Below are positions 20,370 to 30,940 of a DNA stretch of 64,000 nt, in pieces (the first letter of the stretch is position 1; every line of letters starts with the position of its first letter). The notes under the pieces are model-generated. The model saw only the letters and a list, made by a program, of their open reading frames with translations, had not been told where the DNA came from and did no database searches. The stretch comes from Buchnera aphidicola (Aphis helianthi) (GTDB lineage Bacteria > Pseudomonadota > Gammaproteobacteria > Enterobacterales > Enterobacteriaceae), in NCBI RefSeq assembly GCF_005083845.1, contig NZ_CP034894.1:124001-188000 (forward strand), written 5' to 3'. The translations under genes were made by a program, and so were the position numbers.

Positions 20370-21662
20370 ATGAGAGTATTTTTTATTTTAATTTTCTATG
20401 TCTTTTCAAGTTTTTTTTCAAATTGTTTTTCTAAAACTTTAGAAATAGACAAAGTTCTTGCTGTTGTAAATAATCAAGCTATATTAAATAGCGATGTGAA
20501 CCAAATTCTTTTTTATCTTAAACAAGAAAAAAATATCATTACATTGCCTTTAAAAATTAATTTTTTAAGAGATAAAATATTAGAAAAATTAATTGTAGAT
20601 ACCTTGATTTTAGAAGAAGCAAATAAGTTTAATATTACAGTTTCTGATGCTCAAGTGGATATTATACTTAGAAAGATTGCTTTTAAAAAACATATTACTT
20701 TAAAGGAATTAAAAGATAGTATTATATTAAATAACACTAATGATTTTTTTACTTATGAAGATTATATAAATAACTTTAAAAAATCATTAAAAATTAAAAT
20801 GTTACAAGATTACATATTAAATAATCATATTCATATATCTCAAGAAGAAATATATTATTTATTAAAACAACGAATAGAACAAAGAAATGATTTAAAAAAA
20901 ATTAATTTAAAATTTATTATTTTACCTTTTTCAAAAATAGAAAATAATAAAACAATTAAAAACAAAAGAACACTAATTAATAATCTTATTAAAATAATTA
21001 ATGATCATTCTAATTTTGATTACTTTTATGGAATTTTTAAAAAAAATAAAAATATTTTTTTAGTTGAAAATGCATCATCAAAACCTTTAAAGCATTTTAA
21101 AGAATTGTTTTGTAATAAAATTCATATTACCCAAAAAAACAAAATATTAGGCCCTATTTTAGGTCCAAAAGGTTTTTATATTATAAAAGTTGATGATATT
21201 GAAAATAATAGTTCTAAAAAAATAATAACTGAATTTCATATTCAGCATTGTTTAATACGTCCTTCAATTTATTTAAATAATATACAGGCAAAAAAAGATA
21301 TTTTTGAAATATACAATAATATAAAAACAAAAAATTATAGTTTTCAATATGCTGTTAAAAATTTATCTCATGATGTTTATTCATCCCATAAAAAAGGTGA
21401 TTTAGGTTGGATATCAAACAAATCATTTGATGGTGTTTTTAAAAATGTTTTAAAACATTTAAATAAACAAGAAATTAGTAAACCAATTAAATCTAGTATC
21501 GGATGGCATATAATTAAATTGTTAGAAAAACGTCAAATAGATGAAACATGGAAAATAGAAAAAGAAAAAATTTATAAAAATTTATTACAACATAAAATAA
21601 AAATAGAAAAAACAAATTGGATTAATAAACTTAAACAATTATCATATATAAATATTTTTTAA
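20370..21662 (+). CDS. surA: Periplasmic chaperone and peptidyl-prolyl isomerase SurA
   Basis: Periplasmic chaperone for outer-membrane beta-barrel proteins. It has 430 residues (E. coli 428). A hydrophobic signal peptide (about 1-21) is followed by the chaperone core beginning LEIDKVLAVVNNQAILNSDV, then two parvulin domains. The second (about 285-385) is better conserved (HCLIRPS, GDLGWIS, IGWHIIKLLEKR). The first is diverged and lysine-rich, so only the second may be a real isomerase. lptD and pdxA, its neighbours in E. coli, are absent here. ksgA follows after 100 bp. Confidence 0.93.
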   Translation: MRVFFILIFYVFSSFFSNCFSKTLEIDKVLAVVNNQAILNSDVNQILFYLKQEKNIITLPLKINFLRDKILEKLIVDTLILEEANKFNITVSDAQVDIILRKIAFKKHITLKELKDSIILNNTNDFFTYEDYINNFKKSLKIKMLQDYILNNHIHISQEEIYYLLKQRIEQRNDLKKINLKFIILPFSKIENNKTIKNKRTLINNLIKIINDHSNFDYFYGIFKKNKNIFLVENASSKPLKHFKELFCNKIHITQKNKILGPILGPKGFYIIKVDDIENNSSKKIITEFHIQHCLIRPSIYLNNIQAKKDIFEIYNNIKTKNYSFQYAVKNLSHDVYSSHKKGDLGWISNKSFDGVFKNVLKHLNKQEISKPIKSSIGWHIIKLLEKRQIDETWKIEKEKIYKNLLQHKIKIEKTNWINKLKQLSYINIF

Positions 21663-21762
21663 ATATTTAGAAAAGATGTAAATAATCAAGTAATTAAAAA
21701 AGTAAATAATGTACTTTTAAAAATTAAAAATTTTATAATATTTTAAGTTAATAAAAATTCAA

Positions 21763-22575
21763 ATGAAAAAACATATTCCTCTTAAAAAATTTAGTCAAAA
21801 TTTTCTTATAGATTCTAATATAATAAAAAAAATAATTGAATTTATTAATCCGAAATTAAACGAAACATTAGTTGAAATTGGACCTGGATTAGCTGCATTA
21901 ACTCGACCTATTTGTCATTTAATAAATGAGCTAATTATTGTTGAAATCGATTATTCTTTATTAGAACGATTAAAAAAATTTTCGTTTTATTCAAAATTAG
22001 TAGTATTTCATCAAGATGCGTTAACATTTGATTATTTAGAGTTGTTTAATAAAAAAAATCAATTAATTCGAGTTTTTGGAAATTTACCATACAATATTTC
22101 TACATCTTTAATACTATATTTATTTCAAAAAATTCAAATAATTAAAGATATGAATTTTATGTTACAAAAAGAAGTTGCTGAACGTTTAATTGCTTCTCCA
22201 GGCAGTAAATCATATGGTCGTTTAAGTATTATTGCTCAATATTATTGTAATATGACAAAATTACTAAATGTTTCTCCAAAATGTTTTAGACCAGTTCCTC
22301 AAGTCGATTCGATATTTATTAATTTAACACCTTATGCTACTAATTATTACCCTTATTTTACTCATGATGTAAGAGTTTTGAGTTATATTACAAATTTGGC
22401 TTTTCAAAAGAGAAGAAAAATATTACGTCATAGTTTAGGACAAATATTTTCTGAAAAAGTATTAATAACATTGGATATCAATCCAAGATTAAGACCAGAA
22501 AATATTTCTATACTGCAATATTGTAAGTTATCTAATTATATGATAGAAAACAATATTTATCAAAATTATATTTAA
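21763..22575 (+). CDS. ksgA: 16S rRNA dimethyladenosine methyltransferase (KsgA/RsmA)
   Basis: Dimethylates two adjacent adenines in helix 45 of 16S rRNA, using SAM, as a late checkpoint of 30S assembly. It has 270 residues (E. coli 273). SAM-binding motif VEIGPGLAALT (about residue 40), acidic VEIDYSLL, catalytic NLPYNIST (about residue 110), and PVPQVDSIF with FQKRRKILRHSL in the C-terminal domain. In E. coli the order is surA-pdxA-ksgA-apaG-apaH; pdxA and apaG have been lost here without trace. Confidence 0.97.
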   Translation: MKKHIPLKKFSQNFLIDSNIIKKIIEFINPKLNETLVEIGPGLAALTRPICHLINELIIVEIDYSLLERLKKFSFYSKLVVFHQDALTFDYLELFNKKNQLIRVFGNLPYNISTSLILYLFQKIQIIKDMNFMLQKEVAERLIASPGSKSYGRLSIIAQYYCNMTKLLNVSPKCFRPVPQVDSIFINLTPYATNYYPYFTHDVRVLSYITNLAFQKRRKILRHSLGQIFSEKVLITLDINPRLRPENISILQYCKLSNYMIENNIYQNYI

Positions 22576-22611
22576 TTTTAATATATCTTTTTATATTCTA
22601 AGTGAAATGAA

Positions 22612-23424
22612 ATGAGTATTTATTTTATTAGTGATATTCACGGTTGTTACAAAGAATTTAAACTACTTTTAAAAAAATCAAATTTTAATATAAAAACAGA
22701 TTACTTATGGATTGCAGGTGATTTAGTTTCTAGAGGTCCAAACTCATTAGAAGTAATGAGATATCTATATTCTATAAAAGATAGAATAAAGATATCACTT
22801 GGAAATCATGATTTAAATTTAATTGCAGTTTATTCTGGTGTTCAAAAAAATAAAAAAGAAAATTGTTTTGATGATTTTTTATCGGCTAAAGATAGTCATA
22901 AATTAATAAATTGGTTACGTTCTCAATCTATTTTACAAATTGATGAAATTCAGAAAATTATTATGGTACATGCAGGAATCAGTCCACAATGGAATCTTGA
23001 AACAGTTAAAAAATGTTCTTTAGAAATTAAAAAAGCTTTATTAAGTAAAAATTATCCTTTATTTTTAGATTCTGTTTTTAATAATAAGATCGATTATTGG
23101 GATGATCATTTTGAAAAAATTAATCGATTACGATATAGTATTAATGTTTTTACACGTATGAGATATTGTTATCCCAATGGAAAATTAAATCTTATATGTA
23201 AAGAATCTCCTAATGTTGTTCAATATCCATTATTGCCATGGTTTGTTATATCAAATAAATTTATAGAAAAATATTCTATTATTTTTGGACATTGGTCTTC
23301 TTTAAAAGGTACAAATGTTCCTAATCAATTTTTCCCATTAGATCAAGGTTGTTGTTGGGGTGGAGAATTATTAATGTTAAGATGGGAAGATAAAAAATAT
23401 TTTTATCAAGATTATCAAAAATAA
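22612..23424 (+). CDS. apaH: Symmetrical bis(5'-nucleosyl)-tetraphosphatase
   Basis: Hydrolyses Ap4A to two ADP; in E. coli it also decaps NpnN-capped RNA. It has 270 residues (E. coli 280). Metallophosphatase motifs are intact: SDIHGCYKEF, AGDLVSRGPNS, LGNHDLNLIAV, VHAGISPQW and FGHWSSLKG. It ends DKKYFYQDY, shorter than E. coli by the last ~10 residues. It converges on folA, which in E. coli lies at the same place. Confidence 0.96.
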   Translation: MSIYFISDIHGCYKEFKLLLKKSNFNIKTDYLWIAGDLVSRGPNSLEVMRYLYSIKDRIKISLGNHDLNLIAVYSGVQKNKKENCFDDFLSAKDSHKLINWLRSQSILQIDEIQKIIMVHAGISPQWNLETVKKCSLEIKKALLSKNYPLFLDSVFNNKIDYWDDHFEKINRLRYSINVFTRMRYCYPNGKLNLICKESPNVVQYPLLPWFVISNKFIEKYSIIFGHWSSLKGTNVPNQFFPLDQGCCWGGELLMLRWEDKKYFYQDYQK

Positions 23425-23467
23425 GATATATTATATAAATATGAATATAAAAATTTATTAATAAATA

Positions 23468-23965
23468 TCATCTTACTAATATTTCAAAATAAAAATCGTA
23501 AGAATGTTTTTTATCTTTAAAGAATTGTTTTTTAAATATTGTTTTCCAATTTTTATATAGTTTATATTTTGGAAAATATGAATCTCCAATAATATTACAA
23601 TTAACGTGAGTTAAATATAATTTATTAGCGTAAAACAACATTTGTTTATATATTTCACCTCCTCCAATAACCATTACTTCTTGGTTTTGATTGTATTTCG
23701 AATATGTAGTAGAAATTATAGCGTTTTGAATTGAGTTTGCCCATATAATATTTTTTTTAACAATTTTTTTCCGGCTAATAACTATATTAGTTCGCATAGG
23801 TAAAAAATTTACAATGGATTCCCAAGTTAAACGTCCCATAATAATATTCTTATAAATTGTATTTTTTTTAAACCATTTTAAATCTTCTGGAAGATTCCAG
23901 GGTATTTTATTTTTATTTCCAATAACTAGATTATTAGAAATGGCTGCAATTAGACTAATATTCAT
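23468..23965 (-). CDS. folA: Dihydrofolate reductase
   Basis: Reduces dihydrofolate to tetrahydrofolate with NADPH. It has 165 residues (E. coli 159). Begins ISLIAAISNNLVIG, with the substrate-binding acidic residue in LPEDLKWFKKNT (E. coli D27), the NADPH-binding stretch IIMGRLTWESI, and VIGGGEIYKQML. It lies on the minus strand after the car genes, as in E. coli. Confidence 0.97.
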   Translation of the reverse strand: MNISLIAAISNNLVIGNKNKIPWNLPEDLKWFKKNTIYKNIIMGRLTWESIVNFLPMRTNIVISRKKIVKKNIIWANSIQNAIISTTYSKYNQNQEVMVIGGGEIYKQMLFYANKLYLTHVNCNIIGDSYFPKYKLYKNWKTIFKKQFFKDKKHSYDFYFEILVR

Positions 23966-23987
23966 ATTTTAAAATTTTTGTTAAGAG

Positions 23988-24017
23988 TTATAAATATGTT
24001 TTACAACATATTTATAA
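23988..24017. other. Perfect AT-rich inverted repeat between carB and folA
   Basis: TTATAAATATGTT / AACATATTTATAA is a 13-bp perfect stem with a 4-base loop (TTAC). It lies between the carB stop and the folA start on the minus strand. It may act as a carB 3'-end hairpin, but there is no clear U run after it. Function is uncertain. Confidence 0.4.
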
Positions 24018-24044
24018 AAATTACTTTAGTGAGTGAAGATCAAT

Positions 24045-27000
24045 TTAATGTTTTAAATTTATTTTTTTATGAATTTCTTGTAGTGATCTAATGTTTTTTG
24101 TTGGATCTTCATTTAATGCCATGACTGTTGCAAATGCTCCATTAATAGTAGTATCATAGTGAACTTTATATTGTAAAGCACTTCGACAGATGAGCTTTGC
24201 ATCCTTTATACCTTGACGACAAGATGTGGTATTTACAATATATACATATTCTCCATTTTTTAGACGATCTTGAATATGAGGTCTACCCTCGTGTACTTTA
24301 TTTACTAATCTAGATATAATTCCAGATTTTTTTAAAGCTATAGATGTACCTTTAGTGGCATCAATTTTAAAACCAAATTTTTGTAATTTTACTGCTAAAT
24401 TTGCAATATTTTTTTTATCGTTATTTCTTACTGAAAGTAATACACGACCTGATTTTTTCATATTTGTATGAGCACTAAGCATTGCTTTAGAAAATGCTTC
24501 TGAAAAATTTTTTCCAATACCCATTACCTCTCCTGTTGATCTCATTTCTGGTCCTAATATAGGATCTACACCTTGAAATTTATCAAAAGGCAAAACGGCT
24601 TCTTTTACTGAAAAGAATGATGGAATAATTTCTTTCATGAACCCCTGTTCTTCTAATGTTTTACCATACATAACACGTACAGATATTTTTGCAAGTGCTA
24701 ATCCTATTGCTTTTGATATAAATGGAACAGTCCTAGATGCTCTTGGATTTACTTCAATAATATATATTTCATTGTCTTTAATTGCGAATTGAACATTCAT
24801 TAATCCTTTTACAGATAATTCAAATGCTAATTTTTTTACTTGTTTCCTAATTTTATCTTGAATTTTTTTTGTTAAGGTATATGCTGGTAAAGAACATGCT
24901 GAATCTCCAGAATGAACTCCAGCCTGTTCAATATGTTCCATTATACCTCCAATTAAAACTGTTTTTCCATCGCAGATAGCATCGACATCTACTTCTGTAG
25001 CATAATTTAAATATTGATCTAGTAAAATGGGAGTATTTTTATCTTCTTTTAACATTGTTTGAAAATATTTATCTAATTCAGATGGTTCATAAACAATTTC
25101 CATTGCTCTACCACCTAGAACATAAGATGGTCTAACCATAATAGGATAACCAATGTTTAGTGCTTTTTGATGAGCTTCTTTTAAAGTTAATACAGTAGCG
25201 TTTAAAGGTTGTTTTAAATTTAATTTTGTTACAATTTCTTGGAAACGATTTCGATCTTCTGCTTTATCAATAGCATCTGGTTTAGTACCGATAATAGGAA
25301 TTCCTTCTTTTTCGAATTCTTTTGCTAATTTTAATGGTGTTTGTCCTCCATACTGGACAATTACTCCATTAGGTTTTTCGATTTTAACTATTTCTAAAAT
25401 ATTTTCTAATGTAATTGGTTCAAAGTAAAGTCGATCAGATATATCATAATCTGTAGATACTGTTTCTGGATTACAATTAATCATAATTGCTTCAAAGCCG
25501 TCTTCTCTTAATGCTTGAGCTGCATGCACACAGCAATAATCAAATTCTATCCCCTGTCCTATTCTATTAGGACCTCCTCCTATTATAATAATTTTTTTAT
25601 TATTTTTAGTTGGATTAGATTCACATTCATCTTCCCAAGTAGAATACATATATGCTGTTTCAGTGGAAAATTCAGCTGAACATGTATCAATTCTTTTATA
25701 AACAGGATGTAAATTTAATTTATATCTAAGACGACGTATATTATACTCTGTTGTATTAGTTAATATTGCTATACGTAAATCGGAAAAACCTTTTCTTTTA
25801 ATAAAGTATAAAAATTTATAATTTAATCCAATAAATCCATTTTTTTTGATTTTTTCTTCTAGATTAATTATTTCTTGAATTTGTACAAGAAACCAAGGAT
25901 CAATTGATGTTAATTCAAATACTTCTTCTATAGACATTCTTAACCTAAATGCATCACCAATATACCAAATTCGATCAGCACCAGCTTCTTTTAATTCGTG
26001 TCTAATTTTTATTAAACATTGTGGATCTAATAGAGATATTTTAGAATTAAAACCGCTTGCTCCAATTTCTAATCCTCGAATCGCTTTTTGTATTGATTCT
26101 TGAAATGTTCTGCCTATTGCCATTACTTCTCCGACAGATTTCATTTGAGTAGTTAATCTATCGTTACATCCTAAAAATTTTTCAAAATTAAATCTAGGAA
26201 TTTTGGTGACTATATAATCTATAGATGGTTCAAAAGATGCTGTGGTATTTGTACCTGTAATATCATTAGCAAGTTCATCTAATGTATATCCCACTGCTAA
26301 TTTTGCAGCTATTTTAGCAATTGGAAATCCTGTAGCTTTAGATGCTAATGCAGAAGAACGAGAAACCCTCGGATTCATTTCAATAACTATCATACGACCA
26401 TCTTTAGGATTAATTGCAAATTGCACATTAGAACCTCCAGTTTCTACACCAATTTCTTGTAAAATGGCCATAGATGCGTTTCTCATAATCTGATATTCTT
26501 TATCAGTTAAAGTTTGTGCTGGAGCTACAGTAATTGAATCTCCTGTATGAATTCCCATAGGATCAAGATTTTCAATAGAACAAACAATAATGCAATTATT
26601 ATTTTTATCTCGAACTACTTCCATTTCATATTCTTTCCAACCGATTAATGATTCGTCGATTAATAGTTCAGTAGTAGGAGATAATTTTAATCCTCTTTCG
26701 CAAATTTCTTCAAATTCTTCTTGATTGTAAGCAATCCCGCCACCATTTCCTCCCATAGTAAAAGAAGGTCTAATAATACATGGAAATCCTACATTTTTTA
26801 ATACTGATAATGCTTCTTTAAGATTGTGTGCAATACCACATTTTGCAGTTTTTAGATTAAGCTTATTCATTGAAAATTCAAATAATTTTCTATCTTCTGC
26901 TTTATTAATAGCATCAATAGTAGCACCTATAATTTTAACATTGAATTTTTTTAATATTCCTCTTCGATTTAGTTCTAATGCGCAATTAAGTGCAGTTTGA

Positions 27001-27275
27001 CCGCCCATTGTTGGTAATAATGCATCCGGACGTTCTTTAATTATAATTTTTTTTACTATTTTCCAATGAATAGGTTCAATATATGTAGCATCTGCCATAT
27101 ATGGATCAGTCATAATAGTAGCAGGATTTGAATTAACGAGAATAATTCTATAACCTTCTTCATGTAGTGCTTTACATGCTTGTGCACCTGAATAATCAAA
27201 TTCACATGCTTGTCCAATTACGATAGGACCTGCACCAAGAATTAAGATAGATTTTATATCAGTAGATTTAGGCAT
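24045..27275 (-). CDS. carB: Carbamoyl-phosphate synthase large subunit
   Basis: Makes carbamoyl phosphate from bicarbonate, ammonia and two ATP; the ammonia comes from CarA. The product feeds arginine and pyrimidine synthesis. It has 1076 residues (E. coli 1073). Two homologous ATP-grasp halves are clear, beginning [22 protein letters not shown] and [21 protein letters not shown]. The carboxyphosphate domain has [13 protein letters not shown] and [15 protein letters not shown]. The C-terminal ~130 residues keep the allosteric domain where ornithine and UMP bind in E. coli. carA precedes it by 13 bp. Confidence 0.98.
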   Translation of the reverse strand: MPKSTDIKSILILGAGPIVIGQACEFDYSGAQACKALHEEGYRIILVNSNPATIMTDPYMADATYIEPIHWKIVKKIIIKERPDALLPTMGGQTALNCALELNRRGILKKFNVKIIGATIDAINKAEDRKLFEFSMNKLNLKTAKCGIAHNLKEALSVLKNVGFPCIIRPSFTMGGNGGGIAYNQEEFEEICERGLKLSPTTELLIDESLIGWKEYEMEVVRDKNNNCIIVCSIENLDPMGIHTGDSITVAPAQTLTDKEYQIMRNASMAILQEIGVETGGSNVQFAINPKDGRMIVIEMNPRVSRSSALASKATGFPIAKIAAKLAVGYTLDELANDITGTNTTASFEPSIDYIVTKIPRFNFEKFLGCNDRLTTQMKSVGEVMAIGRTFQESIQKAIRGLEIGASGFNSKISLLDPQCLIKIRHELKEAGADRIWYIGDAFRLRMSIEEVFELTSIDPWFLVQIQEIINLEEKIKKNGFIGLNYKFLYFIKRKGFSDLRIAILTNTTEYNIRRLRYKLNLHPVYKRIDTCSAEFSTETAYMYSTWEDECESNPTKNNKKIIIIGGGPNRIGQGIEFDYCCVHAAQALREDGFEAIMINCNPETVSTDYDISDRLYFEPITLENILEIVKIEKPNGVIVQYGGQTPLKLAKEFEKEGIPIIGTKPDAIDKAEDRNRFQEIVTKLNLKQPLNATVLTLKEAHQKALNIGYPIMVRPSYVLGGRAMEIVYEPSELDKYFQTMLKEDKNTPILLDQYLNYATEVDVDAICDGKTVLIGGIMEHIEQAGVHSGDSACSLPAYTLTKKIQDKIRKQVKKLAFELSVKGLMNVQFAIKDNEIYIIEVNPRASRTVPFISKAIGLALAKISVRVMYGKTLEEQGFMKEIIPSFFSVKEAVLPFDKFQGVDPILGPEMRSTGEVMGIGKNFSEAFSKAMLSAHTNMKKSGRVLLSVRNNDKKNIANLAVKLQKFGFKIDATKGTSIALKKSGIISRLVNKVHEGRPHIQDRLKNGEYVYIVNTTSCRQGIKDAKLICRSALQYKVHYDTTINGAFATVMALNEDPTKNIRSLQEIHKKINLKH

Positions 27276-27288
27276 GTTTTTTTCCTAA

Positions 27289-28428
27289 TTAATTACTGAA
27301 TTTTGCTTGATTAAGTAATTTTATAAAATGATCAAATAAATGAGAAGCATCATGTGGTCCTGGACTGGCTTCTGGATGTCCTTGAAAACTAAAAGCTGGT
27401 TTATTAGTTAAACATAATCCTTGTAGCGTACCATCAAAAAGAGAAGTATGTGTTATAGAAATATTATTTGGCATATGTTTTGTATCAACAGTAAAACTAT
27501 GATTTTGAGATGTAATAATTACTCGATTTGTTTTTAATTCTTTAACTGGATGGTTCCCCCCATGATGTCCAAATTTCATTTTAATAATATGAGCTCCACT
27601 AGCTAATGCAAGTAATTGATGTCCTAAACATATTCCAAATATTGGAATATTAATTTTTAAAAAATTTTGAATAGATTTAATTGCATAGTAACATGGTCTT
27701 GGGTCACCTGGTCCATTAGATAAAAAAACTCCATCGGGAGCTAAATCTAATACTTTTTTTGCACTAGTTGTAGCAGGTACTATAGTTAAATAGCAGCCTC
27801 GATCTACTAGCATACGTAAGATATTTCGTTTAACACCAAAATCATATACAATAATATGAAATAAAAATTTTTTTTTGGAATATAATTGTTGTTTATTAAT
27901 TACATAACTATTTTCATCCCAGTTATAAATAACTTTAGTAGTTACCTTTCGTGCTAAATCTAGTCCTTGTAAACTTAAACAATTTTTTGCTTTTTCATGT
28001 GCTATAATATAATTTTCTTTTTTATCTTCTATAATACATCCATTTTGAGATCCTTTCATTCGTAAAATACGTGTTAATTTTCTTGTATCAATATCAGATA
28101 TTGCAATAATATTATTTTCTTTTAAATAAGAAGAAAAGCTTTTTTCACTGCGATAATTACTAGATATTGGAGACATATCACGAATAATTAAACCTCTTAT
28201 ATGAATTTTTGATGATTCTTCATCGTTATGATTAGTACCAATATTTCCGATATGAGGATGTGTTAGTGTTACAATTTGATTTGCGTAAGAAGGGTCAGTG
28301 ATTATTTCTTGGTACCCAGTTATTGATGTATTGAAAACAACTTCTCCTACTGTGGTTCCGTTAGCTCCAATAGAACGTCCGTGAAATCTAGTGCCATCTT
28401 CTAAAACTAATACTGCTGATTGGCCCAA
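27289..28428 (-). CDS. carA: Carbamoyl-phosphate synthase small subunit (TTG start)
   Basis: Glutamine amidotransferase subunit that feeds ammonia to CarB. There is no ATG at the N-terminus. A TTG at 28428 sits 5 bases after a strong GGAGG, and from it the protein (379 residues; E. coli 382) begins [11 protein letters not shown], exactly in register with E. coli MIKSALLVLEDG. Another TTG at 28440 would overlap the SD, and a stop lies upstream. E. coli carA is also known to start at UUG. The class I glutaminase triad is present: Cys in [15 protein letters not shown], and His/Glu in [12 protein letters not shown]. Confidence 0.96.
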   Translation of the reverse strand: MGQSAVLVLEDGTRFHGRSIGANGTTVGEVVFNTSITGYQEIITDPSYANQIVTLTHPHIGNIGTNHNDEESSKIHIRGLIIRDMSPISSNYRSEKSFSSYLKENNIIAISDIDTRKLTRILRMKGSQNGCIIEDKKENYIIAHEKAKNCLSLQGLDLARKVTTKVIYNWDENSYVINKQQLYSKKKFLFHIIVYDFGVKRNILRMLVDRGCYLTIVPATTSAKKVLDLAPDGVFLSNGPGDPRPCYYAIKSIQNFLKINIPIFGICLGHQLLALASGAHIIKMKFGHHGGNHPVKELKTNRVIITSQNHSFTVDTKHMPNNISITHTSLFDGTLQGLCLTNKPAFSFQGHPEASPGPHDASHLFDHFIKLLNQAKFSN

Positions 28429-28503
28429 AGCACCCTCCAAAAAATTTTTTAATATTGATTCAATTTAAAATAATAAGTAAAATATTTTGAAAAATTAAAT
28501 TTT

Positions 28504-28532
28504 ATTTTAACTAAAATTAATATTTTTGTCTA
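28504..28532 (-). promoter_or_regulatory. Predicted sigma-70 promoter of carAB
   Basis: Read on the minus strand: -35 TAGACA (28532-28527), 17-base spacer, -10 TAAAAT (28509-28504). Each box has 5 of 6 consensus matches with ideal spacing. It would give a leader of about 65-70 bases before the carA SD. No clear pair of ARG boxes is seen. Confidence 0.5.
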
Positions 28533-28626
28533 TTTATCGTAATAAATATTTTGTGTATCTTAATTTTTTAAAAGATTTAATTTTTTAAAGATATAAATGT
28601 AATAACTTATTTTTTTAAGTAAAAAT

Positions 28627-29445
28627 TTAATATATATTTTTTAAAAAATCTTTCATATTAAATAATCCTTTATTTTTTAAACAGACCCAAAGAGCTGATT
28701 GAATAGCGCCTTTAGCAAAAGATCTTCTATCAAATGCTGTATGCGTAATATTAATTTCTTCTTCAGAGTTTGTAAAAAGCACTGAATGTTTACCAACAAT
28801 ATTACCTGATCTTATACTAGAAAACCCAATTTTTTTACATTCTCTAATCTTTGTTAGACCTTTTTTATAATACAATGAATTTTTATTTAAATCCCATTGC
28901 ATAATTTTTGATATACTTTCGCCAATAGTTATTGCTGTACCTGAAGGAATATCAATTTTATTACGATGATGAAATTCTAAAATATCAATATCAGAATTAT
29001 CACCTAAAATTCGAGTGGTTTGTTCTACTAATTCATATAGTAAATTTATGCCTATACTGAAGTTAGATGCTATTAATATAGCAATATTTTTTGAATATGA
29101 GTTAATTATCTTGATTTCTTCTTTTGAGAACCCAGTTGTACCAATGATAATATTTTTTTGAAAGTTATGACAATATTTTAAATATTGTAATGTTGCTTTA
29201 GGACTTGTAAAATCAATTAAAATATCAAAATTGTTGTTTTTAATATCTAATTCATCTTTTATCAGTACTCCTATATTTCCTATACCAATTTCTTGTCCAA
29301 TATCATGATTAATTAATGGATGATTTTTTTTTACTATAGCTGTAGTTAAGCAAGTGTTTTTATTTTTGTGTATTTCCTTAACTAACATCTTCCCCATTCG
29401 GCCTAAAGCCCCAGTAATAGCAATACGAGTTATTTTTTTATTCAT
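28627..29445 (-). CDS. dapB: 4-hydroxy-tetrahydrodipicolinate reductase
   Basis: NAD(P)H-dependent reductase in the diaminopimelate/lysine pathway. It has 272 residues (E. coli 273). Nucleotide-binding start RIAITGALGRMGK, IDFTSPKATL, GTTGFSKEEI, catalytic EFHHRNKIDIPSGTA, and RSGNIVGKHSVLF. It lies 186 bp upstream of carA, and 7 bp separate it from ispH. Lysine is among the essential amino acids the symbiont supplies. Confidence 0.97.
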   Translation of the reverse strand: MNKKITRIAITGALGRMGKMLVKEIHKNKNTCLTTAIVKKNHPLINHDIGQEIGIGNIGVLIKDELDIKNNNFDILIDFTSPKATLQYLKYCHNFQKNIIIGTTGFSKEEIKIINSYSKNIAILIASNFSIGINLLYELVEQTTRILGDNSDIDILEFHHRNKIDIPSGTAITIGESISKIMQWDLNKNSLYYKKGLTKIRECKKIGFSSIRSGNIVGKHSVLFTNSEEEINITHTAFDRRSFAKGAIQSALWVCLKNKGLFNMKDFLKNIY

Positions 29446-29452
29446 AATTTTT

Positions 29453-30394
29453 TTAATGTGATGGAAATATTAAATGTTTAGGTATATTAAAAACTGTTTT
29501 TTCTTCAGTTCCAATAATTTCTTTTGATTTTTTAGCACCCATTTTTTGTAAATGTACAATTACTTGTTTTACTAAAAATTCAGGTGCAGATGCACCTGCT
29601 GTAATACCAATATGTTTTATATTTTTTATCCATTCTTCTTGAATATCTAAAAATGATTCAATTTGTTTAGTGAAAACTCCAGTTTCTTTACTTAATTCAG
29701 AAAGACGATTAGAATTAGAGGAATTTTTAGAACCTATTACAAGTATCATATCAGTCATTTTTGATAATTTAATAATTGCGTTTTGTCGATTAGTTGTTGC
29801 ATAACATATATCTTCTTTTTTAGGCCCCGAAATATTTGGAAATTTTTTTTTTAAAAATTGAATAATTGATTGAGTATTTTTAATAGATAATGTTGTTTGG
29901 GTAAAAAAATTCAATTTTGTATCTTGTTTGATTGATAGTTGATTGATATCTTCTATTGATTCAACAAGATGTATTTTTCCATTTTTATTATTATATTGGC
30001 CTATTGTTCCAATAACTTCTGGATGTCCTTTATGCCCAATAAAAATAGTTTCTATATTTTTTTGACTTGCTTTTGAAACTTCTTTATGTACTTTCATTAC
30101 TAATGGACAAGTTGCATTTAAAATAATTAATTGTTTTTTTATAGCCTTTTCTTTGGTTTTTTTTGAAACCCCATGAGCAGAAAAAACTACTATTGATTTA
30201 TTTGGAATATCTGAGATTTTTTCAACAAAAATTACTCCTTTTTGACGTAACTTGTTTATAACATATTTATTATGTACTAACTCATGTTTGACATAGATAG
30301 TTTTTTTATAAATTTTTAAAGCGTTTTCAACTATTAAAATAGCTCTTTTAACACCTGCACAAAAACCTCTTGGATTAGCTAATAAAATATCCAC
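29453..30394 (-). CDS. ispH: 4-hydroxy-3-methylbut-2-enyl diphosphate reductase (GTG start)
   Basis: Last enzyme of the MEP isoprenoid pathway, a 4Fe-4S enzyme that gives IPP and DMAPP. It has 313 residues (E. coli 316). Cluster cysteines are in NPRGFCAGV, LNATCPLV and EDICYATTNRQ. The substrate-binding VHNKYV, FSAHGVS and GSKNSSNSNRL motifs are present. The start codon is GTG at 30394 with GGAGA upstream. fkpB and rihC, which flank ispH in E. coli, are missing. IspE of the same pathway is at 57515. Confidence 0.97.
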   Translation of the reverse strand: MDILLANPRGFCAGVKRAILIVENALKIYKKTIYVKHELVHNKYVINKLRQKGVIFVEKISDIPNKSIVVFSAHGVSKKTKEKAIKKQLIILNATCPLVMKVHKEVSKASQKNIETIFIGHKGHPEVIGTIGQYNNKNGKIHLVESIEDINQLSIKQDTKLNFFTQTTLSIKNTQSIIQFLKKKFPNISGPKKEDICYATTNRQNAIIKLSKMTDMILVIGSKNSSNSNRLSELSKETGVFTKQIESFLDIQEEWIKNIKHIGITAGASAPEFLVKQVIVHLQKMGAKKSKEIIGTEEKTVFNIPKHLIFPSH

Positions 30395-30478
30395 TTATAA
30401 AAAGATCTCCAGAAACATATTTATATTAAAGTAATATATTTTATTATTAAACATCTAAAAAATAATATATTTATTGTT

Positions 30479-30940
30479 TTAAATAAGTTTATATTTATTT
30501 TTTATATATATAATTATTCCAATAAAAATACTAAAATCAGATATATTGCACGTTGCAAAATGCCAGTTATTAATATGTATATCAATAAAGTCTATAACAA
30601 AGCCATAATAAATACGATCTATTAAATTTCCTATAGCTCCTGAAATAATAAAGCAATAAGCTAATTTTTTATATCTTTTTTTTGATTTTAAAATTTTTTG
30701 AAATATTAATAATACAATAATTGTACTTAATATGGACAAAAAACATCTATTCCATAATGTTTTATTCGATAAAATGCTAAAAGCAACACCGTAATTATGT
30801 ACATGAAATAAATTAAGTACTGATAAAATTTTTTTTATTTCATATAAATCTAAATTATTTAAAATCCAATACTTAGAAAAAATATCTATCATTAAGAGAA
30901 ATATTGTAATTAAAAAATATTTTTTATATATTTTTTTCAT
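30479..30940 (-). CDS. lspA: Lipoprotein signal peptidase
   Basis: Inner-membrane aspartyl protease that removes signal peptides from prolipoproteins. It has 153 residues (E. coli 164). Four membrane segments are visible. Catalytic aspartates are in GNLIDRIYYG and in FATCNISDFSIF (E. coli FNLAD), so the dyad is kept. The helix after the first span keeps the FHVHNYGVAFSIL block. Its start overlaps the ileS stop by 4 bases (ATGA), so the two are translationally coupled. Confidence 0.94.
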   Translation of the reverse strand: MKKIYKKYFLITIFLLMIDIFSKYWILNNLDLYEIKKILSVLNLFHVHNYGVAFSILSNKTLWNRCFLSILSTIIVLLIFQKILKSKKRYKKLAYCFIISGAIGNLIDRIYYGFVIDFIDIHINNWHFATCNISDFSIFIGIIIYIKNKYKLI

